Below the pieces are notes generated by a model. It was not told where the DNA came from. It searched no databases and was given only the letters and a program-made list of their open reading frames with translations. This document shows positions 44,167-55,886 of a stretch of 64,000 nucleotides of DNA, piece after piece (within the stretch, counting starts at the first letter, position 1; every line of letters starts with the position of its first letter). The DNA comes from Alopecurus myosuroides. Lineage: Eukaryota > Streptophyta > Magnoliopsida > Poales > Poaceae. Both the position numbers and the translations under genes were made by a program. The stretch covers positions 437,870,515 to 437,934,514 of the forward strand of contig CM054059.1 in the NCBI GenBank assembly GCA_028641055.1, given 5' to 3'.

Positions 44167-44982
44167 ATGGATCTCAGGTTCTTCCCGCAGGTGGTTCGGA
44201 TGACTCGTTGTGAGAGCACCGCCGGTTATCCGGAGATGCTGAGAGACATGGTCACTTATCTGGGGTTCCATTGGGCACCAGAGTACCAGGTCTACGAGCA
44301 GCAGCGAGAGTTTGACCAGACCTACTACCAGGCTATCGTCTACATTCTGTCAGATGATGGCATGAGCGTTGTCCACCGCTACGAGGCAGTAGGTTCCACA
44401 GTGGATATGGCTGTGCAGCAGGCAGCTTACGTGAGTCTCACCGTCCTTCGTGCTGACTACTGGGGGTTTGACGATTCTATCTATCGCCACATCCCCCGTG
44501 GTTACATCACTTCGGAGGGAGCTCACTTCACTCTCTACGACAACCTAGATGTCTACGAGCATGATAACACCAGGCTGCACACCACCGCTCAGTTTGTGAG
44601 GCACAGTGACGCTGTTGCCACCACACTTTCTCAGGAGTTGGCCTCAGTCAGGGAGCAGCTCTACCTTGCTTTGACTCGTCTGGCGACGTACACCACATAC
44701 TTTGTTGGAGATGAGCGCTTTGCACGTTTCGATCAGCCAGTTGGTCGTCGTCTACCAGATGCTGGAGGTTACGAGCCGATCAGAGGTCCACTCCTCAACC
44801 TCGGAGCTGGTTACACTGGGATTCCACGCTTTGGGGCACAGGGAGACGACGCTTTCTACTTCACCACACCGAGAGTCGCACTCAGAGCAGTCCCGATCTA
44901 CGTGGATCGTCGTTCTACCTACTTTCGTGGGATTCCTCCTCACCGTATCTCTCGTCGTACTACTCACCGCCGTCCTGCGTGA
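44167..44982 (+). CDS. ORF0 before gag, dsRNA-binding-domain-like protein
   Basis: Open frame from 44032 to 44982; ATG 44167 (MDLRFFPQVVRMTRCE) is preferred because the conserved-looking part starts there and a CTGCAG acceptor-like site precedes it, giving 271 residues. Residues about 20-100 read YPEMLRDMVTYLGFHWAPEY, then EFDQTYYQAIVYILSDDG, then GSTVDMAVQQAAYVSLTVLR. This follows the order of a double-stranded-RNA-binding domain: a PEY strand, beta strands, and a C-terminal helix resembling the AKQAAAEKAL motif. The usual Lys residues at the start of that helix are missing. The rest includes SQELASVREQLYLALTRLAT (helical) and an Arg-rich end. The ORF lies between the primer site and gag in the sense direction. 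It could package RNA or interfere with RNA silencing; both are inferences. Not a standard Tekay gene. Confidence 0.6.
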   Translation: MDLRFFPQVVRMTRCESTAGYPEMLRDMVTYLGFHWAPEYQVYEQQREFDQTYYQAIVYILSDDGMSVVHRYEAVGSTVDMAVQQAAYVSLTVLRADYWGFDDSIYRHIPRGYITSEGAHFTLYDNLDVYEHDNTRLHTTAQFVRHSDAVATTLSQELASVREQLYLALTRLATYTTYFVGDERFARFDQPVGRRLPDAGGYEPIRGPLLNLGAGYTGIPRFGAQGDDAFYFTTPRVALRAVPIYVDRRSTYFRGIPPHRISRRTTHRRPA

Positions 44983-45193
44983 TGAGCATGGGAGTACCGA
45001 TGTATCCATTCCTAGCTATGTTTAGTTATCTTTTGGATTTCGAACCATGTATTGGTGTGTTGGATATTCTGATGTATTTGAACATGTGATGATGTACCTG
45101 TTGGTTATCTATTCATGCGTCGGAATAATCTCTCTTTCGGTTACCAAGTCTATCCTTTTTCTGTTGTTGTGCTAAAATGCATGTCTATTCAGG

Positions 45194-48100
45194 ATGCCGC
45201 CAACAAGGAGCAACCCGCCTGAACCACCTCCGATCACGGAGCTGTTGACTCAGATGACTCAGGTCGTGGCTCAGATGGCCCAGTTCCAGGCTAACCAGCA
45301 CAACAACCAGAATGCTCCACGGGTCAGTATCAAGGAGTTCCTCAGTATGGGTCCGAGAGCTTTCGTGGCAACACGTGAGCCTCTGGATGCTGATGACTGG
45401 ATCAGGGAGATGGCCAGGGCTCTGGACATTGTTTATGTTGCTGAGGAAGACAAAGTCAAGTATGCCACCTACCTACTGAAGGGTCAGGCATCCACTTGGT
45501 GGGAGAACTATCAGACCATGAGAGCTGGCTATCCTATCACCTGGGGTTGTTTCAAGGATGCCTTCCTGAAGCACCACATCGCAGATGGTCTCATGGAAAG
45601 GATGCGTGAGGAGTTTTTCTCTCTCAAGCAGGGCAAGCTGGACATCATTGGCTATCAGAATGAGTTCAATCGTCTCGCTCGATACGCTGGTGATGAGGTG
45701 TCCACTGAGACTAAGAAGATGGCAAGGTTCCGCCGAGGTTTTAACCCGGAACTGAAGTACGCTCTCACCAACATCAAGTGCAAGGACTTCGAGGAGCTCG
45801 TGAACACCGCGCTCAATGAGGAAAATGGGCGCAAGGCGTTCGAGGAGTCCCGCAAGCACTCACATGAGGGTGGTTCCTCCTCCAACATGACCACCCCTCC
45901 GCAGAAGCGCCGCATCTGGGTGCCAAATGGTGCTGTCACTCGGGCTCCATATGCCCAAGCTTCTCCAGGCTTTGCTCCCCGCCCACCCAACCCAGCTCAG
46001 ATGCAGAGTCAGAGGGTTCCAATGGGGCAGCCAAGGCCAGGTCCTCCTCGTGTCGTCACTTGCTACAAATGCAAGGAGACTGGACACTACGCTGATAAGT
46101 GCACTCAGAGGCAGCTACCTCCACCTCCTCGCCCCAACACCAACCAGGCAATGGTTCGTGCTCCTCCGGCTAAAGCCTTCAACTCCAACAACAGGCCTGT
46201 CGGGAGGACCGCGAGGGTGAATCATATCAAGGCCAACAAAGCTGAGGAAGCTGCTGACGTCGTTCTCGGTATATTACCCGTAAACTCTTTTCCAGCTAAA
46301 GTGTTGTTTGATACCGGAGCATCGCATTCTTTTGTGTCAAAGATCTTTGCAAAAGCATACAACCTAGTTCTGGTTCCGCTAAGCAATCAAATCACTGTTC
46401 ACTCTCCGGGACCGCAAATGTTGACTTCCAAGATAAGTATGGACAATCAAATCCTAATTGGAGGTCGCATATTCCTTGCTTCACTCATGTTGCTGGGAAA
46501 TTCTGACATTGATGTCATTCTGGGCATGGACTGGTTGAAGACCAATGAAGCTAAAATTGACTGTGCTCAAAAGTCAATAACTCTCTCTCACCCTTCTGGC
46601 CAGATAGTCTATTCTCCATATGAATCAAGTTCTGTTAAGCTGTTCAACCTTGATGCAAAACCTCTTCCTGCAATTGAGAATGTTCCGGTGGTTTGTGAAT
46701 TCCCTGACGTCTTTCCAGAAGAGTTGCCAGGGATGCCTCCGGACAGAGCAGTTGAGTTCGTGATCGAGCTTGAACCAGGTATTGCTCCAATCTCTAAGCA
46801 TCCATACAAGATAGCACCTCCTGAACTGAAATTGTTGAAGGAGCAGATCGATATGTACATGGAGAAAGGTTACATTCAGCCTAGTTCCTCCGCTTGGGGT
46901 TGCCCAACTCTGTTTGTTGCCAAGAAGGATCAAACAAAAAGACTCGTGGTTGACTATCGTCCTCTCAACGAGAAAACCATCAAAAACAAGTATCCAATTC
47001 CTCGTATCGATGATCTTTTTGATCAACTTGCTGGAGCCTCAATATTCTCAAAATTGGACTTGAGGATGGGTTACCATCAGATAAAGATCAGAAAGGAAGA
47101 TATTCCTAAGACAGCTTTCACCACTCGGTACGGTCTATATGAATACACCGTCATGTCCTTTGGTCTCACCAATGCACCGGCGACCTTCTCTAGACTCATG
47201 AATTCTGTCTTCCACGAATACCTCGACAAGTTCGTTGTGGTATATCTCGATGACATTATAGTCTACTCAAAATCCAGGAAGAGCATGGAGAACATCTTCG
47301 TCTCACTCTCATGAAACTTCGCGAGCATCGTCTGTATGCCAAGTTCTCCAAATGTGAGTTCTGGATTCCAGAAGTTGCTTACCTTGGTCATATCATCTCT
47401 GCCAAAGGCATAGCCATTGACCCAGAAAAGGTTAAGGCAATTGTGGATTGGAAACCTCCTAAGACGGTGAAGCAAGTCAGAAGTTTTCTTGGCTTGGCTA
47501 GCTGTTGTCGTCGTTTCATCCAAAACTTTTCCAAGATTGCCAAACCTCTCACTGATCTCACAAAGAAGGACAAGAAGTTCGTTTGGTCTCCACAATGTGA
47601 TGAAAGTTTCAATCTCTTGAAGACTAAACTCACTTCCACCCCAGTTTTGGTTGGCCCAGATACTACCAAACCTTTCCAGATATTCTGCGATGCATCTCTC
47701 CAAGGTCTAGGTGCAGTTCTTATGCAAGAACGTCAAGTTGTGGCTTATGCTTCACGTCAGTTGAACCCACATGAGCAAAACTATCCCACACATGATCTTG
47801 AACTTGCAGCAGTTGTGTTTGCCCTCAAGAAATGGAGACAATACTTGTTGGGTAACAAAACTGAAATCTTTTCCGATCATAAGAGTCTGAAATACATCTT
47901 CACTCAACCAGATCTAAACCTCAGGCAAAGGAGATGGATTGAGAAGATTAAAGACTTTGATCTCACCATTTCTTACACTCCAGGCAAGGCTAATGTTATG
48001 GTCGATGCTCTCAGTCGCAAGTCCTATTGCAATAATCTCATGATCATGGAAAGCCAACCTCCACTTCATGAAGAATTCCAGAAGCTGAACCTTGGTCTTG

Positions 48101-49580
48101 TCCCTCAAGGTTACCTTGCTAGCTTGACAACCAGTCCAACTCTCGAGGACAAGATTCGTTCTGAACAACTTCGTGATACTGAAATCAAGAAGATTGTAGA
48201 GCACATCAAAGAAGGCAATGATAAATTCAAGTCCTTCTCAATTGATGACAAGGGAACTGTGTTCTTCGAAGGACGCATTGCAGTTCCTCAGATTCAAAGT
48301 CTCAAAGATGTCATTCTCAAGGAGGCTCATGAAACTCCTCTCTCCATCCACCCTGGAAGTACAAAGATGTACCAGGATCTCAAGACTCTGTATTGGTGGC
48401 CTGGCATGAAACGTGAAATTGCTCAATACGTTTCTGAATGTGACGTTTGTCAACGTGTTAAAGCAGTCCATCAGAAAACAGCAGGTCTACTCCAACCTCT
48501 GAAAATTCCTGAGTGGAAGTGGGACATGATTGAAATGGACTTCGTTACTGGGTTTCCAAAGTCCAAGAAGGGCAACGATGCAATCTTCGTTGTTATTGAT
48601 CGTCTCACTAAGGTAGCTCACTTCTTTGCTGTCAAAGAAACTATCTCAGCTAGCCAGTTAGCAGAGCTCTACACAGCAAGGATCGTTCCTCTTCATGGTG
48701 TTCCATTGGAAATAAGCTCAGACCGTGGAAGCATATTCACTTCTCATTTCTGGAAGAGTTTCCAAGATGCATTGGGCACTAAACTTCTGTTCAGCACAGC
48801 TTATCACCCTCAGTCTTAGGGGCAAGTCGAAAGAGTCAATCAGATTCTCGAGGATATGCTCAGAGCATGTGGTCTCTCCTTTGGCATGAAATGGGAGGAT
48901 TGCCTTCCATATGCTGAATTCTCCTACAACAACAGCTTCCAGGCAAGCCTAGGCATGGCACCATTTGAAGCACTCTATGGCCGCAGATGCAGGAGTCCAA
49001 TCAATTGGTCTGGAGCTGGTGAACGTTCACTCTTAGGCCCTGACATTGTTAAGGAAGCCGAGGAGAAAGTTCGTATCATTCGTGACAATCTCAAGATTGC
49101 TCAGTATCGTCAGAAAAGCTACTATGACAACAAGCACAGGGATATGGTCTATGCACCTGGTGACAAGGCATATCTCCGTGTAACTCCTCTCAGAGGCACT
49201 CATCGTTTTGGTGTGAAAGGAAAGCTTGCACCAAGATACATTGGTCCTTTCAACATTCTCTCAAGGCGGGCAGAAAATGCCTATCGTCTTGAACTTCCAG
49301 AAAAACTATCCAAGGTGCACGATGTGTTCCACGTGTCACAACTCAAGAAGTGTTTCAAAGATCCAGATCGTGCAGTGATCATGATTCCATTGAACTGCAA
49401 GATGATCTCTCTTATGAGGAGCACCCTGTTCGTATTCTCGATGAGACCGAGCGTAAGACTCGCAACAAGAGCACCAAGTTCTTGAAAGTGCAGTGGTCTC
49501 ATCATTCCGATAAAGAGGCAACGTGGGAGACCGAAGAGGATCTTCGCAAGAAGTATCCGGACCTTTTCGTTTCTCAGTAA
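45194..49580 (+). pseudogene. Gag-pol of Tekay chromovirus, broken
   Basis: ATG 45194 opens 706 residues: gag ([39 protein letters not shown]), a CCHC knuckle ([14 protein letters not shown], residue 290), protease ([12 protein letters not shown], Asp 373) and RT with YLDD near 684. A single-base shift near 47275 moves the frame. RNase H ([15 protein letters not shown]) and integrase ([47 protein letters not shown]) follow in the frame from 47311. A TAG at 48817-48819 sits between HPQS and GQVERVN, just before the catalytic Glu. A second shift near 49380 precedes a chromodomain-like end (LKVQWSHHSDKEATWETEED) finishing at 49580. Chromodomains in this lineage guide integration to particular chromatin. 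The low LTR divergence suggests recent spread despite these defects, perhaps helped in trans. Confidence 0.92.
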
Positions 49581-49603
49581 GGAATCTCGGGGCGCGATTC
49601 CTT

Positions 49604-49617
49604 CAAGGGGGGCGTTT
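49604..49617 (+). promoter_or_regulatory. Polypurine tract of Tekay element
   Basis: AAGGGGGGCG directly upstream of the 3' LTR start TGTAACATCC. Confidence 0.75.
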
Positions 49618-52600
49618 TGTAACATCCCAAGTATGAAAATACCCCTAGAATGTTTAATTTCCTGTTTAATTACAGTATTGCATCATGTCATCATATTTAT
49701 TTCATTGTTTGCATTTGTTTACTATTTGTTTTGCATCTGTTGTTATTCTGTTTTCATAATGGAAATTCAAACAATTTCAAATGATGTGTTTCATACTTGT
49801 CATGTTACAATATTTTCAAATCAAAAGTTCAAACCAAATCTCATTTTGTTTCCATTCGTTTCATAGTGGTCAACTATTAAAAATGAGGGTTTAATCAAAC
49901 CATTAATTCCTAATGGTAATTCAAATTCAAATCAGAAACATTCAAACAGCACCAAATTCCAAGTCATGAAAACTACCAAACCATTCTAATATTTTAATCC
50001 AATTAGTAATAGGGTTCACCCTATTAAATTTGTTGTTTTCAAGTATTAATCAAATAATTACCAAATTCTTCAAATTCAAACCAACTTGCAAACAGCAAAC
50101 ATAAATTTGAATTTTTCAAAAACCAAGGTTGGCATTGGTAGATGTTGACCTAACACGCTCACATGAATTTTTCCAAATTTTATCAACTCAAAAAACTATC
50201 ATTTTTCTTCCAATTTCATTTGCTACAAAAAAAAACTGCAGAACAAAAAAAAGGAGAAAAGCGCGCGCGCGCGGCAGCTAGCAACACGGCCCAGCCCACC
50301 TCTTCCTTTTCCTCGCGCGCAGCCAGCCCACACGGCCCGAAAACGGTTCGCAGCCGTCCCCCGTCGTCTGTTTCCCGTACGGCAGCAATCTCGCGCATGC
50401 CACGGCGGCACGGCGAAGCAGCGACGGCCACCAGAGCCCCGTGGCCCCTATAAAGACCCCCCTAGACCCCGCATCCCTAGACCTAAACCCTAGGCTCCTG
50501 TTCCCCTCGAGATCGCCGCCGCCAATTCCTCTCCTCGTCGCAATTCCACTCGCTGTCCCCTCACCGGAGGTCATCCGCTCTGAATCTCCGACCATCGCAG
50601 TCGCCATGGCACTCCTCCACCTCACCTAGCCACGGGAACCAACCCCCCACCTTCCCCTCTCTCTGTTGGACACCCTAGCTACCCCGGAGACACTCGGAAT
50701 CACCGCCGCCATCATCGACGTCGCCGCCGGCCGCTCCCCCTCGAGCCACTGCTTCCACGACAACGACGGTGAGCAGCAGCTGAGCTTCCACCGTGTCCTC
50801 CCCTCTGTACCCTCTGCATCACGCATCCGTGCACGCGTTGCATCCACCCACGAGCACCACCACGGCGCAGCACGGCCCCGTTGATCACCGCCGGCGAGCG
50901 TCTACCTCTGTCAGAGTTTCAGTCGCGTTTCGTCAGTTTAAAGTTCAGATCCACGACCAACACCTTAACCTCACTGCATCGCGGTATCTGTCAACGAACT
51001 GAATTTACCGCAGTGGCAGTGCGCTGTTCACTCAAGCGCTTGGTCGTGGGTTCGAGTCCCCGCAGCGCCAATTCTTTTGGGGATTTTTCCCCTAAGCCGT
51101 GGCCCACCCGTCTGTGGGCGTGGTGGCCAGCTGTGCTGCCACGCAGCACCACGTAGGCCCGTGGCCCACTGGCAGTGGCTGTGGTTAGATACCTACGCGG
51201 TAACAAAAGTTTTTTCCAGCACGTTTCTTTTAATCCAAGTCCTTAAAAATTGCAGAATGGTCCCTAGTTTTAAAAAGCTTATAACTTTTGTTTTATAACT
51301 CCAATTAATGAAAATAAAATATGTGTGCTGATCTAAATTAAATTATCTATCTTTTGGTACCATTTGTTTTCTGTTTTGAATCTTCCAAATGCAATTCAAA
51401 TTTGAATTCAAATAATTCAATTGCAATTTGCTAAAATTCATAACTAATTCATACTTAATCCAAATAATGCAAATAAAATATGTTTTCCATGCCATTTCAA
51501 ATAACCTTTTCAAATATAAATTTTGTTTCATGTTTTGAATAATTTAAATTGCCTAAATAATTTAATCCTTGTTTAATTCATTTAAATTTTGCTAAAATCA
51601 TAACTTGCTCAAAATAATTTATTTTTGAACATGCAAAATATGTTTTCAAACTAGAAAATTATAAACTTTTCAAATATGAATTTGAATTTATGTTTTGAAC
51701 AAATAAAATTCACACTTGTTTTAAATTCATTTAAAATTTGTTTAATATTGTTTAAGTCATAATAAATTCATCCTAACTCCTATTTCAATATTTGAAACAT
51801 GTAATCCAACTAAAATTTTGTATTCTTTTCAAATATGAATTTTGTTATTTGTTTTGAACATTTTAAATTGATGAAAACAACAAATGCTTGTGTGACATGT
51901 TTAAGTAACCCAAAATTTCCAAATTTAATAAATAATTTCCAAACTTGTTAAGTTCCTTTTCCACTTGCATCTATTGTTGTTATTTTGTTGTTATCATCAT
52001 GCATGCATCATGCTAAGCAAACTTTCACATGGTAATTAATTATAGATCATTTGTTTCCACTTAATTCATGGACCTTTTCCATATGCAATCCAATTGCATA
52101 TGGGTCCATTTAAATTGTGCTACCATGTTAACGAGTTTATTTTGATGCAACTATTAACTTGACATGCATCATCCCATGATTGTGCACTATGCCATGATAT
52201 TGATTGTTTATATTTCTGTCTTGCTTGTTTGCTTCTTCTCGAATAGACGACGACGTTGAGACCGACGATCGTTACGACACCCCTTCTGAGGATCTAGCTC
52301 AGTACCGGGCTGCTGAGTTTGCAGGCAAGTTATCACTCACATGAACCATTGTGTTCCTTTCAACATTGGTTACCGATACTTTCCGTTGTCTATTCCTGCT
52401 AAGCCATAGTAGTAGTTGTTTCTGTTACGAACCTATCACATGAATCCCTTAACCCTGATAATGCCTCACCTCCACCCCTACAACCCCTTTGTTTGAGCCA
52501 GTGTCTTACTAGCATGCTTAGATTGTTTTGCTCGAGTCTGTTACCCGTTACTTCCTGTTACTATTTCATATGTTCTGGGGGCTCGATGTTTAATCAATCA

Positions 52601-54084
52601 ATCATGCTAATGTTATTGTTAAATAATAATTTGATGATAAGGCACCGGCAGGAGGCCCTGTGTGGTTTTGAGGCCTGCTAGTGTCGACCCTAATAGGAAA
52701 AGGGTCTTGTCTACTGATCCATGATGAGCACACTACCCGCATGTGGGAAGCGAGTATGGGCGCCCCCCTCAATTTGATTCGATTCGCATCTCGTCCAAAT
52801 CGCCTCATTTAGTTCGTGTTTTCCATTTGCCGCATGCATGTTTTTGCGAGCCCAGCGCAGGGTGGAACTTTCGTAGTCGGCATATAGGGGGACACGTTCT
52901 TAGAGTGCTATGAGGGTCCATTTTCTTCTGGGCTCGATTAGCCGTGCGCCCAAGGTGCTTTGGGCTTGATGCGAAGAAGAGTTGAGTTGTGTTGAGTGCC
53001 CCGCTTGGTGGGAGGCATCCCATCTGGCGGGTTATTCATACGTGTACGACCAAATTGGTGCAACCCTGCAGGGATAATCTTCTCGAGAAGCCGTGTTTTC
53101 CGCGGTTATGGTTAACTTGGTGAAAGTACTGGCTAACAAGTACTCAGGACAACTTAAACCTAATGATTCACAATCTCACACCCAATGATTAACAACTTGA
53201 CTAGTAATAGGATTATTGACACAATAACTTGATTCATCGTTAATCCAACCGTGTGAGTTATCCTCGGATTGCTTCTTTAGATAAGGGGCGAGATCCAGGA
53301 TGGGTTTGTTTGAAGTTATCTTTTAGTTGGTTACGATACTCGATCTTTTCTTCTTTCTGTTAGCCGGAAGTGGTAGAATCTCTGTAGTTGGTTAGCGCAG
53401 CCAGTTGCAGCATCTTTCATATCCCCTTTATTCTGTTGAACCCAAGGCATCTGTGCTTGGTGTTGACGGGCTACACTTTGGTGAACTGTGAGTCTTGCTT
53501 GCCAGTACGTCTATGTACTGACCCCTTTGGGGCTGTGGTTTCCGCAGACTACGCTTACGAGGATCCAGGTGACGGCTACTACGTGGAGTTTGACGAGGCT
53601 GCTGACGAGTTGGTAGCGGACCCGGGCAGGATCCGAGACTACGTGGATGGGCTCCGTCTTTATTTCAGTTCCCGGCTTCTTAAGCCTATTTGGATTTGTC
53701 TGTACTCAGACCCTTTGAATGCTTCCGCTGAGATGTAATGATGTTATGTTGGGACATGTGTCCTCCGGATGATTGTATTTGCTATCTCTGCTCTAGTGAG
53801 AGCTGTTTGCAACTTATTTCAATCTTTTGTGTCTTAGAGATATGTTGTGTTATCATCTTGTTCAAAACCGTTGACGTACCATGTGTGTATGGTATGAAGT
53901 ACGTCAATGGTAGTGTCCTGATTTCTACGGGATAGTTTACATCGACGGTGAATAGTAAAGATTGGTTGTCACACATAAGTGTTGGCCTACTCGTAAGAGG
54001 TGCGGGTGCCGGTAAGCCCCGTAATCCAATCAAAATACTGTTCAGTTCGTACGGTGAGTATCCTCTAGAAGTCCGGGTGCGACA
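49618..54084 (+). repeat. 3' LTR of Tekay element
   Basis: 4467 bp; few substitutions and two short deletions relative to 39307-43790. TATAAAG at 50449-50455, tRNA-like signature at 51006-51070. Confidence 0.93.
52247..53738 (+). other. Exon-like chain inside the 3' LTR, open frame
   Basis: Block 52247-52324 (78 bp) and block 53548-53738 (191 bp) join in frame across a GC-AG intron. Together they give about 90 residues: acidic start (DDDVETDDRYDTPSEDLAQY), DYAYEDPGDGYYVEFDEAAD, then ELVADPGRIRDYVDGLRLYF and a stop at 53736. The frame also agrees with an upstream block ending HDND at a GTGAGC donor (about 50768). No ATG is found in frame, so translation is uncertain; it may be a relic of a captured gene forming a spliced leader. 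Confidence 0.45.
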
Positions 54085-54089
54085 GGATA
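54085..54089. repeat. Target site duplication GGATA, right
   Basis: Matches 39302-39306, within exon 2 of the Harbinger Myb-like gene. Confidence 0.92.
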
Positions 54090-54959
54090 CATGAAAGTCT
54101 TCGTCATTGGAGGTTGTACCTGGACTTGCATTTGACTTCTTCTTTTGCTTTTTTTGAGAAACATCTTGTTCTCTAGTCTCCCACTTTGGATACTTTGAAA
54201 ACTCCAAATAGCAATGCATAAATGGAAAAGGCTTCCTTTTTGGATCCAACTCAATGTATAGAAGATGTGCCTCGTCACGCTGCAAAAAAATAAGTATTAT
54301 TAAAACATATAGAAATCACATGTAAAATATTTGAAGCGAATAAGAAGATGGATGCATACCTTCTGACCAATAGTCTTTCCGCTTTGATTTCTATTTATAA
54401 TCTGTTGAAGACATCCACAATACTTGCTTGTAGCTGATGATATAGTGGTATAACGGCAATTGACCGAACCCTTATTACGCTCCTGCCATGATGGTTGCTT
54501 GTGCTGGTTGTAGTAATCTGTAATCCTTAACCAATAAGAATCTGAATTTTGATCCGTCCAGGTAACCGCATCAATACCAGTGTTTTCCCATGCTTCTATC
54601 AACACCTTGTCCTCATCACTTGACCAATTTTTCCCTTTTGCGGAGCCTCCTTTTGTCGATTTTGATTTTGCAGATGCGCCGACATTTTGGGTTGACGGTG
54701 TGCCTTGTTCTCCAAAAGGGCTACAATCTTGTGTGGTGCCCCAGTTCACCTCACCGGATCCAACATTCAACAAATCCAGGAATGCAGTGTTGTTGTCTTC
54801 CTGGGAGTCATCCATCTGTAGGAACAATGGCAGTATGTATCAGTGCAAACAACAGCTACAAAATATTCATCTGCCTACTGCATAGCACACATTCAGTACG
54901 TCTAGCACACATACAGGGCAGGATATCATCTGCCCAGTTCACCTCAACCTGCCCCATTT

Positions 54960-55620
54960 TACCTCACCGAGCAGAACAGGCAACCAGCCCGAGCTCCCCC
55001 ACCATCTTCCATGCATCCCGAGCTCGACCACCATCCTCTACGCCGCCCGAGCTCCACGCCTGACCCCCTCCATCTCCACCCGAGCCCCCACCATCCCCGC
55101 GCCCGAGCAGGGCCATGGCCGATTCGGCAGCCTGCATCCAGCCCGAGCGCCGCCGGCTCCCTCCCTGCCCTATTCTCGAGCGGCGCCGGCTCCCTCCCCG
55201 TCCTCTTCCCAAGCGCCGCCGCCCTGCCCTCATCCCGAGCGCCGCCGCCCGGGTCCCGTCCCTCCCCGCCCCTCTTCCCGAGCGCCGCCGGCAGGGTCCG
55301 GTCCCTCCCCGCTCTCTTCCCGACCGCGGCCGGCTCCCTGCCCTCATCCCGAGCGCCGCCGGCCGGGTCCAGTCCCTCCCAGCCCGAGAGCCACCGCCAC
55401 CGGCCGCCTCCCATCCCGAGCCATCGCCACCGGTCGCCTCCCACCATGAAATCGACAGCCACCGGCCGCCCGCGTTCCACCACGACCCCCACCGGCCGCC
55501 CACGTTCCACCACGACCTCCACTCCCACCGGCTCGATTCCGGCCAAAAGGATGCGGCGGCGGCCTACCCACGGTGGCCCAGATGCCCCCGTCTCTCTCTC
55601 TCGCAAAATCTCACGGTAGG
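54960..55620. repeat. GC-rich imperfect minisatellite in Harbinger 3' part
   Basis: Repeated CCCGAGCGCCGCCGG-like units (about 55140-55400), then ACCGGCCGCC-type units to about 55530. It leaves long open frames in several phases, rich in Pro, Arg and Ala, which I do not regard as genes. The base composition differs sharply from the rest of the Harbinger element, so captured sequence is possible. Confidence 0.7.
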
Positions 55621-55863
55621 GGAAGGATTCACAAACCTTGTCTGCAGGGAGGAGGTCGCCGACGCGCAGGGGGAATGCTCCAGATGGGCGCGCGAAAGCT
55701 CGGGGACGAGCCGTAGAGCGATGGAGGATCCTCGATCTGTCCTCCAGGTATGGAGGACGCGAGCTGCTCCTCTAGGTCATCCAAAGGATAGAGGACGCTG
55801 TGGACGAGCCGCTGGGAGGCAATTTTCGGCACAGTATCCTCTATTCTGGTTTAGACGTTCGGG

Positions 55864-55886
55864 TAGAGGATCCGCTGGAGATGCTC
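55864..55886 (-). repeat. Harbinger right terminal inverted repeat
   Basis: Followed by TTA at 55887-55889; inverted it starts GAGCATCTCCAGCGG. Confidence 0.9.

Larger units (their letters stand above)
39307..54084 (+). mobile_element. Tekay/Del-type chromovirus with 4.5-kb LTRs
   Basis: 14,778 bp, flanked by GGATA duplications. LTRs of 4484 bp (39307-43790) and 4467 bp (49618-54084) start TGTAA and end GGTGCGACA. Two indels of 6 bp (near 39940) and 11 bp (near 41400) fully explain the length difference; substitutions are sparse. Next to the 5' LTR is TGGTATCAGAGC, the initiator-Met tRNA primer site; before the 3' LTR is AAGGGGGGCG. Gag, protease, RT, RNase H, integrase and a chromodomain follow in gypsy order, which with the very long LTRs indicates the Tekay (Del) chromovirus lineage. 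An extra ORF precedes gag. Pol has two frameshifts and a stop, so this copy is not autonomous. Confidence 0.93.
38942..54815 (-). pseudogene. Harbinger Myb/SANT-like second protein, split by Tekay insertion
   Basis: Minus strand. Exon 1 (54815-54360) starts MDDSQEDNNTAFLDLL and holds a Myb/SANT or trihelix-type domain (KNWSSDEDKVLIEAWENTG, WLRITDYYNQHKQPSW, CRYTTISSATSKYCGCLQ). After a 80-bp intron, exon 2 (54279 on) runs to 54090, where the Tekay element begins. The same frame resumes at 39306 and ends at 38942 with a Glu/Lys-rich coiled coil (AQKQEKDAVKEAAKAARYAE, LKERELAHKQFELDERI). In this family the Myb-like protein binds the transposon ends and brings the transposase to DNA, so this copy must rely on another source. 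The start could also be four codons earlier at 54827. Confidence 0.88.
36811..55886. mobile_element. PIF/Harbinger DNA transposon (with nested retrotransposon)
   Basis: Terminal inverted repeats at 36811-36833 and 55864-55886 (23 bp each, starting GATCATCTCCAGTGGATCC and, inverted, GAGCATCTCCAGCGGATCC; two mismatches). Both ends are flanked by TTA (36808-36810, 55887-55889), the family's target site. Without the Tekay insertion the element is about 4.3 kb. It has the two standard genes in convergent orientation: a transposase and a Myb/SANT-like protein. Only the second is broken. Confidence 0.92.
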
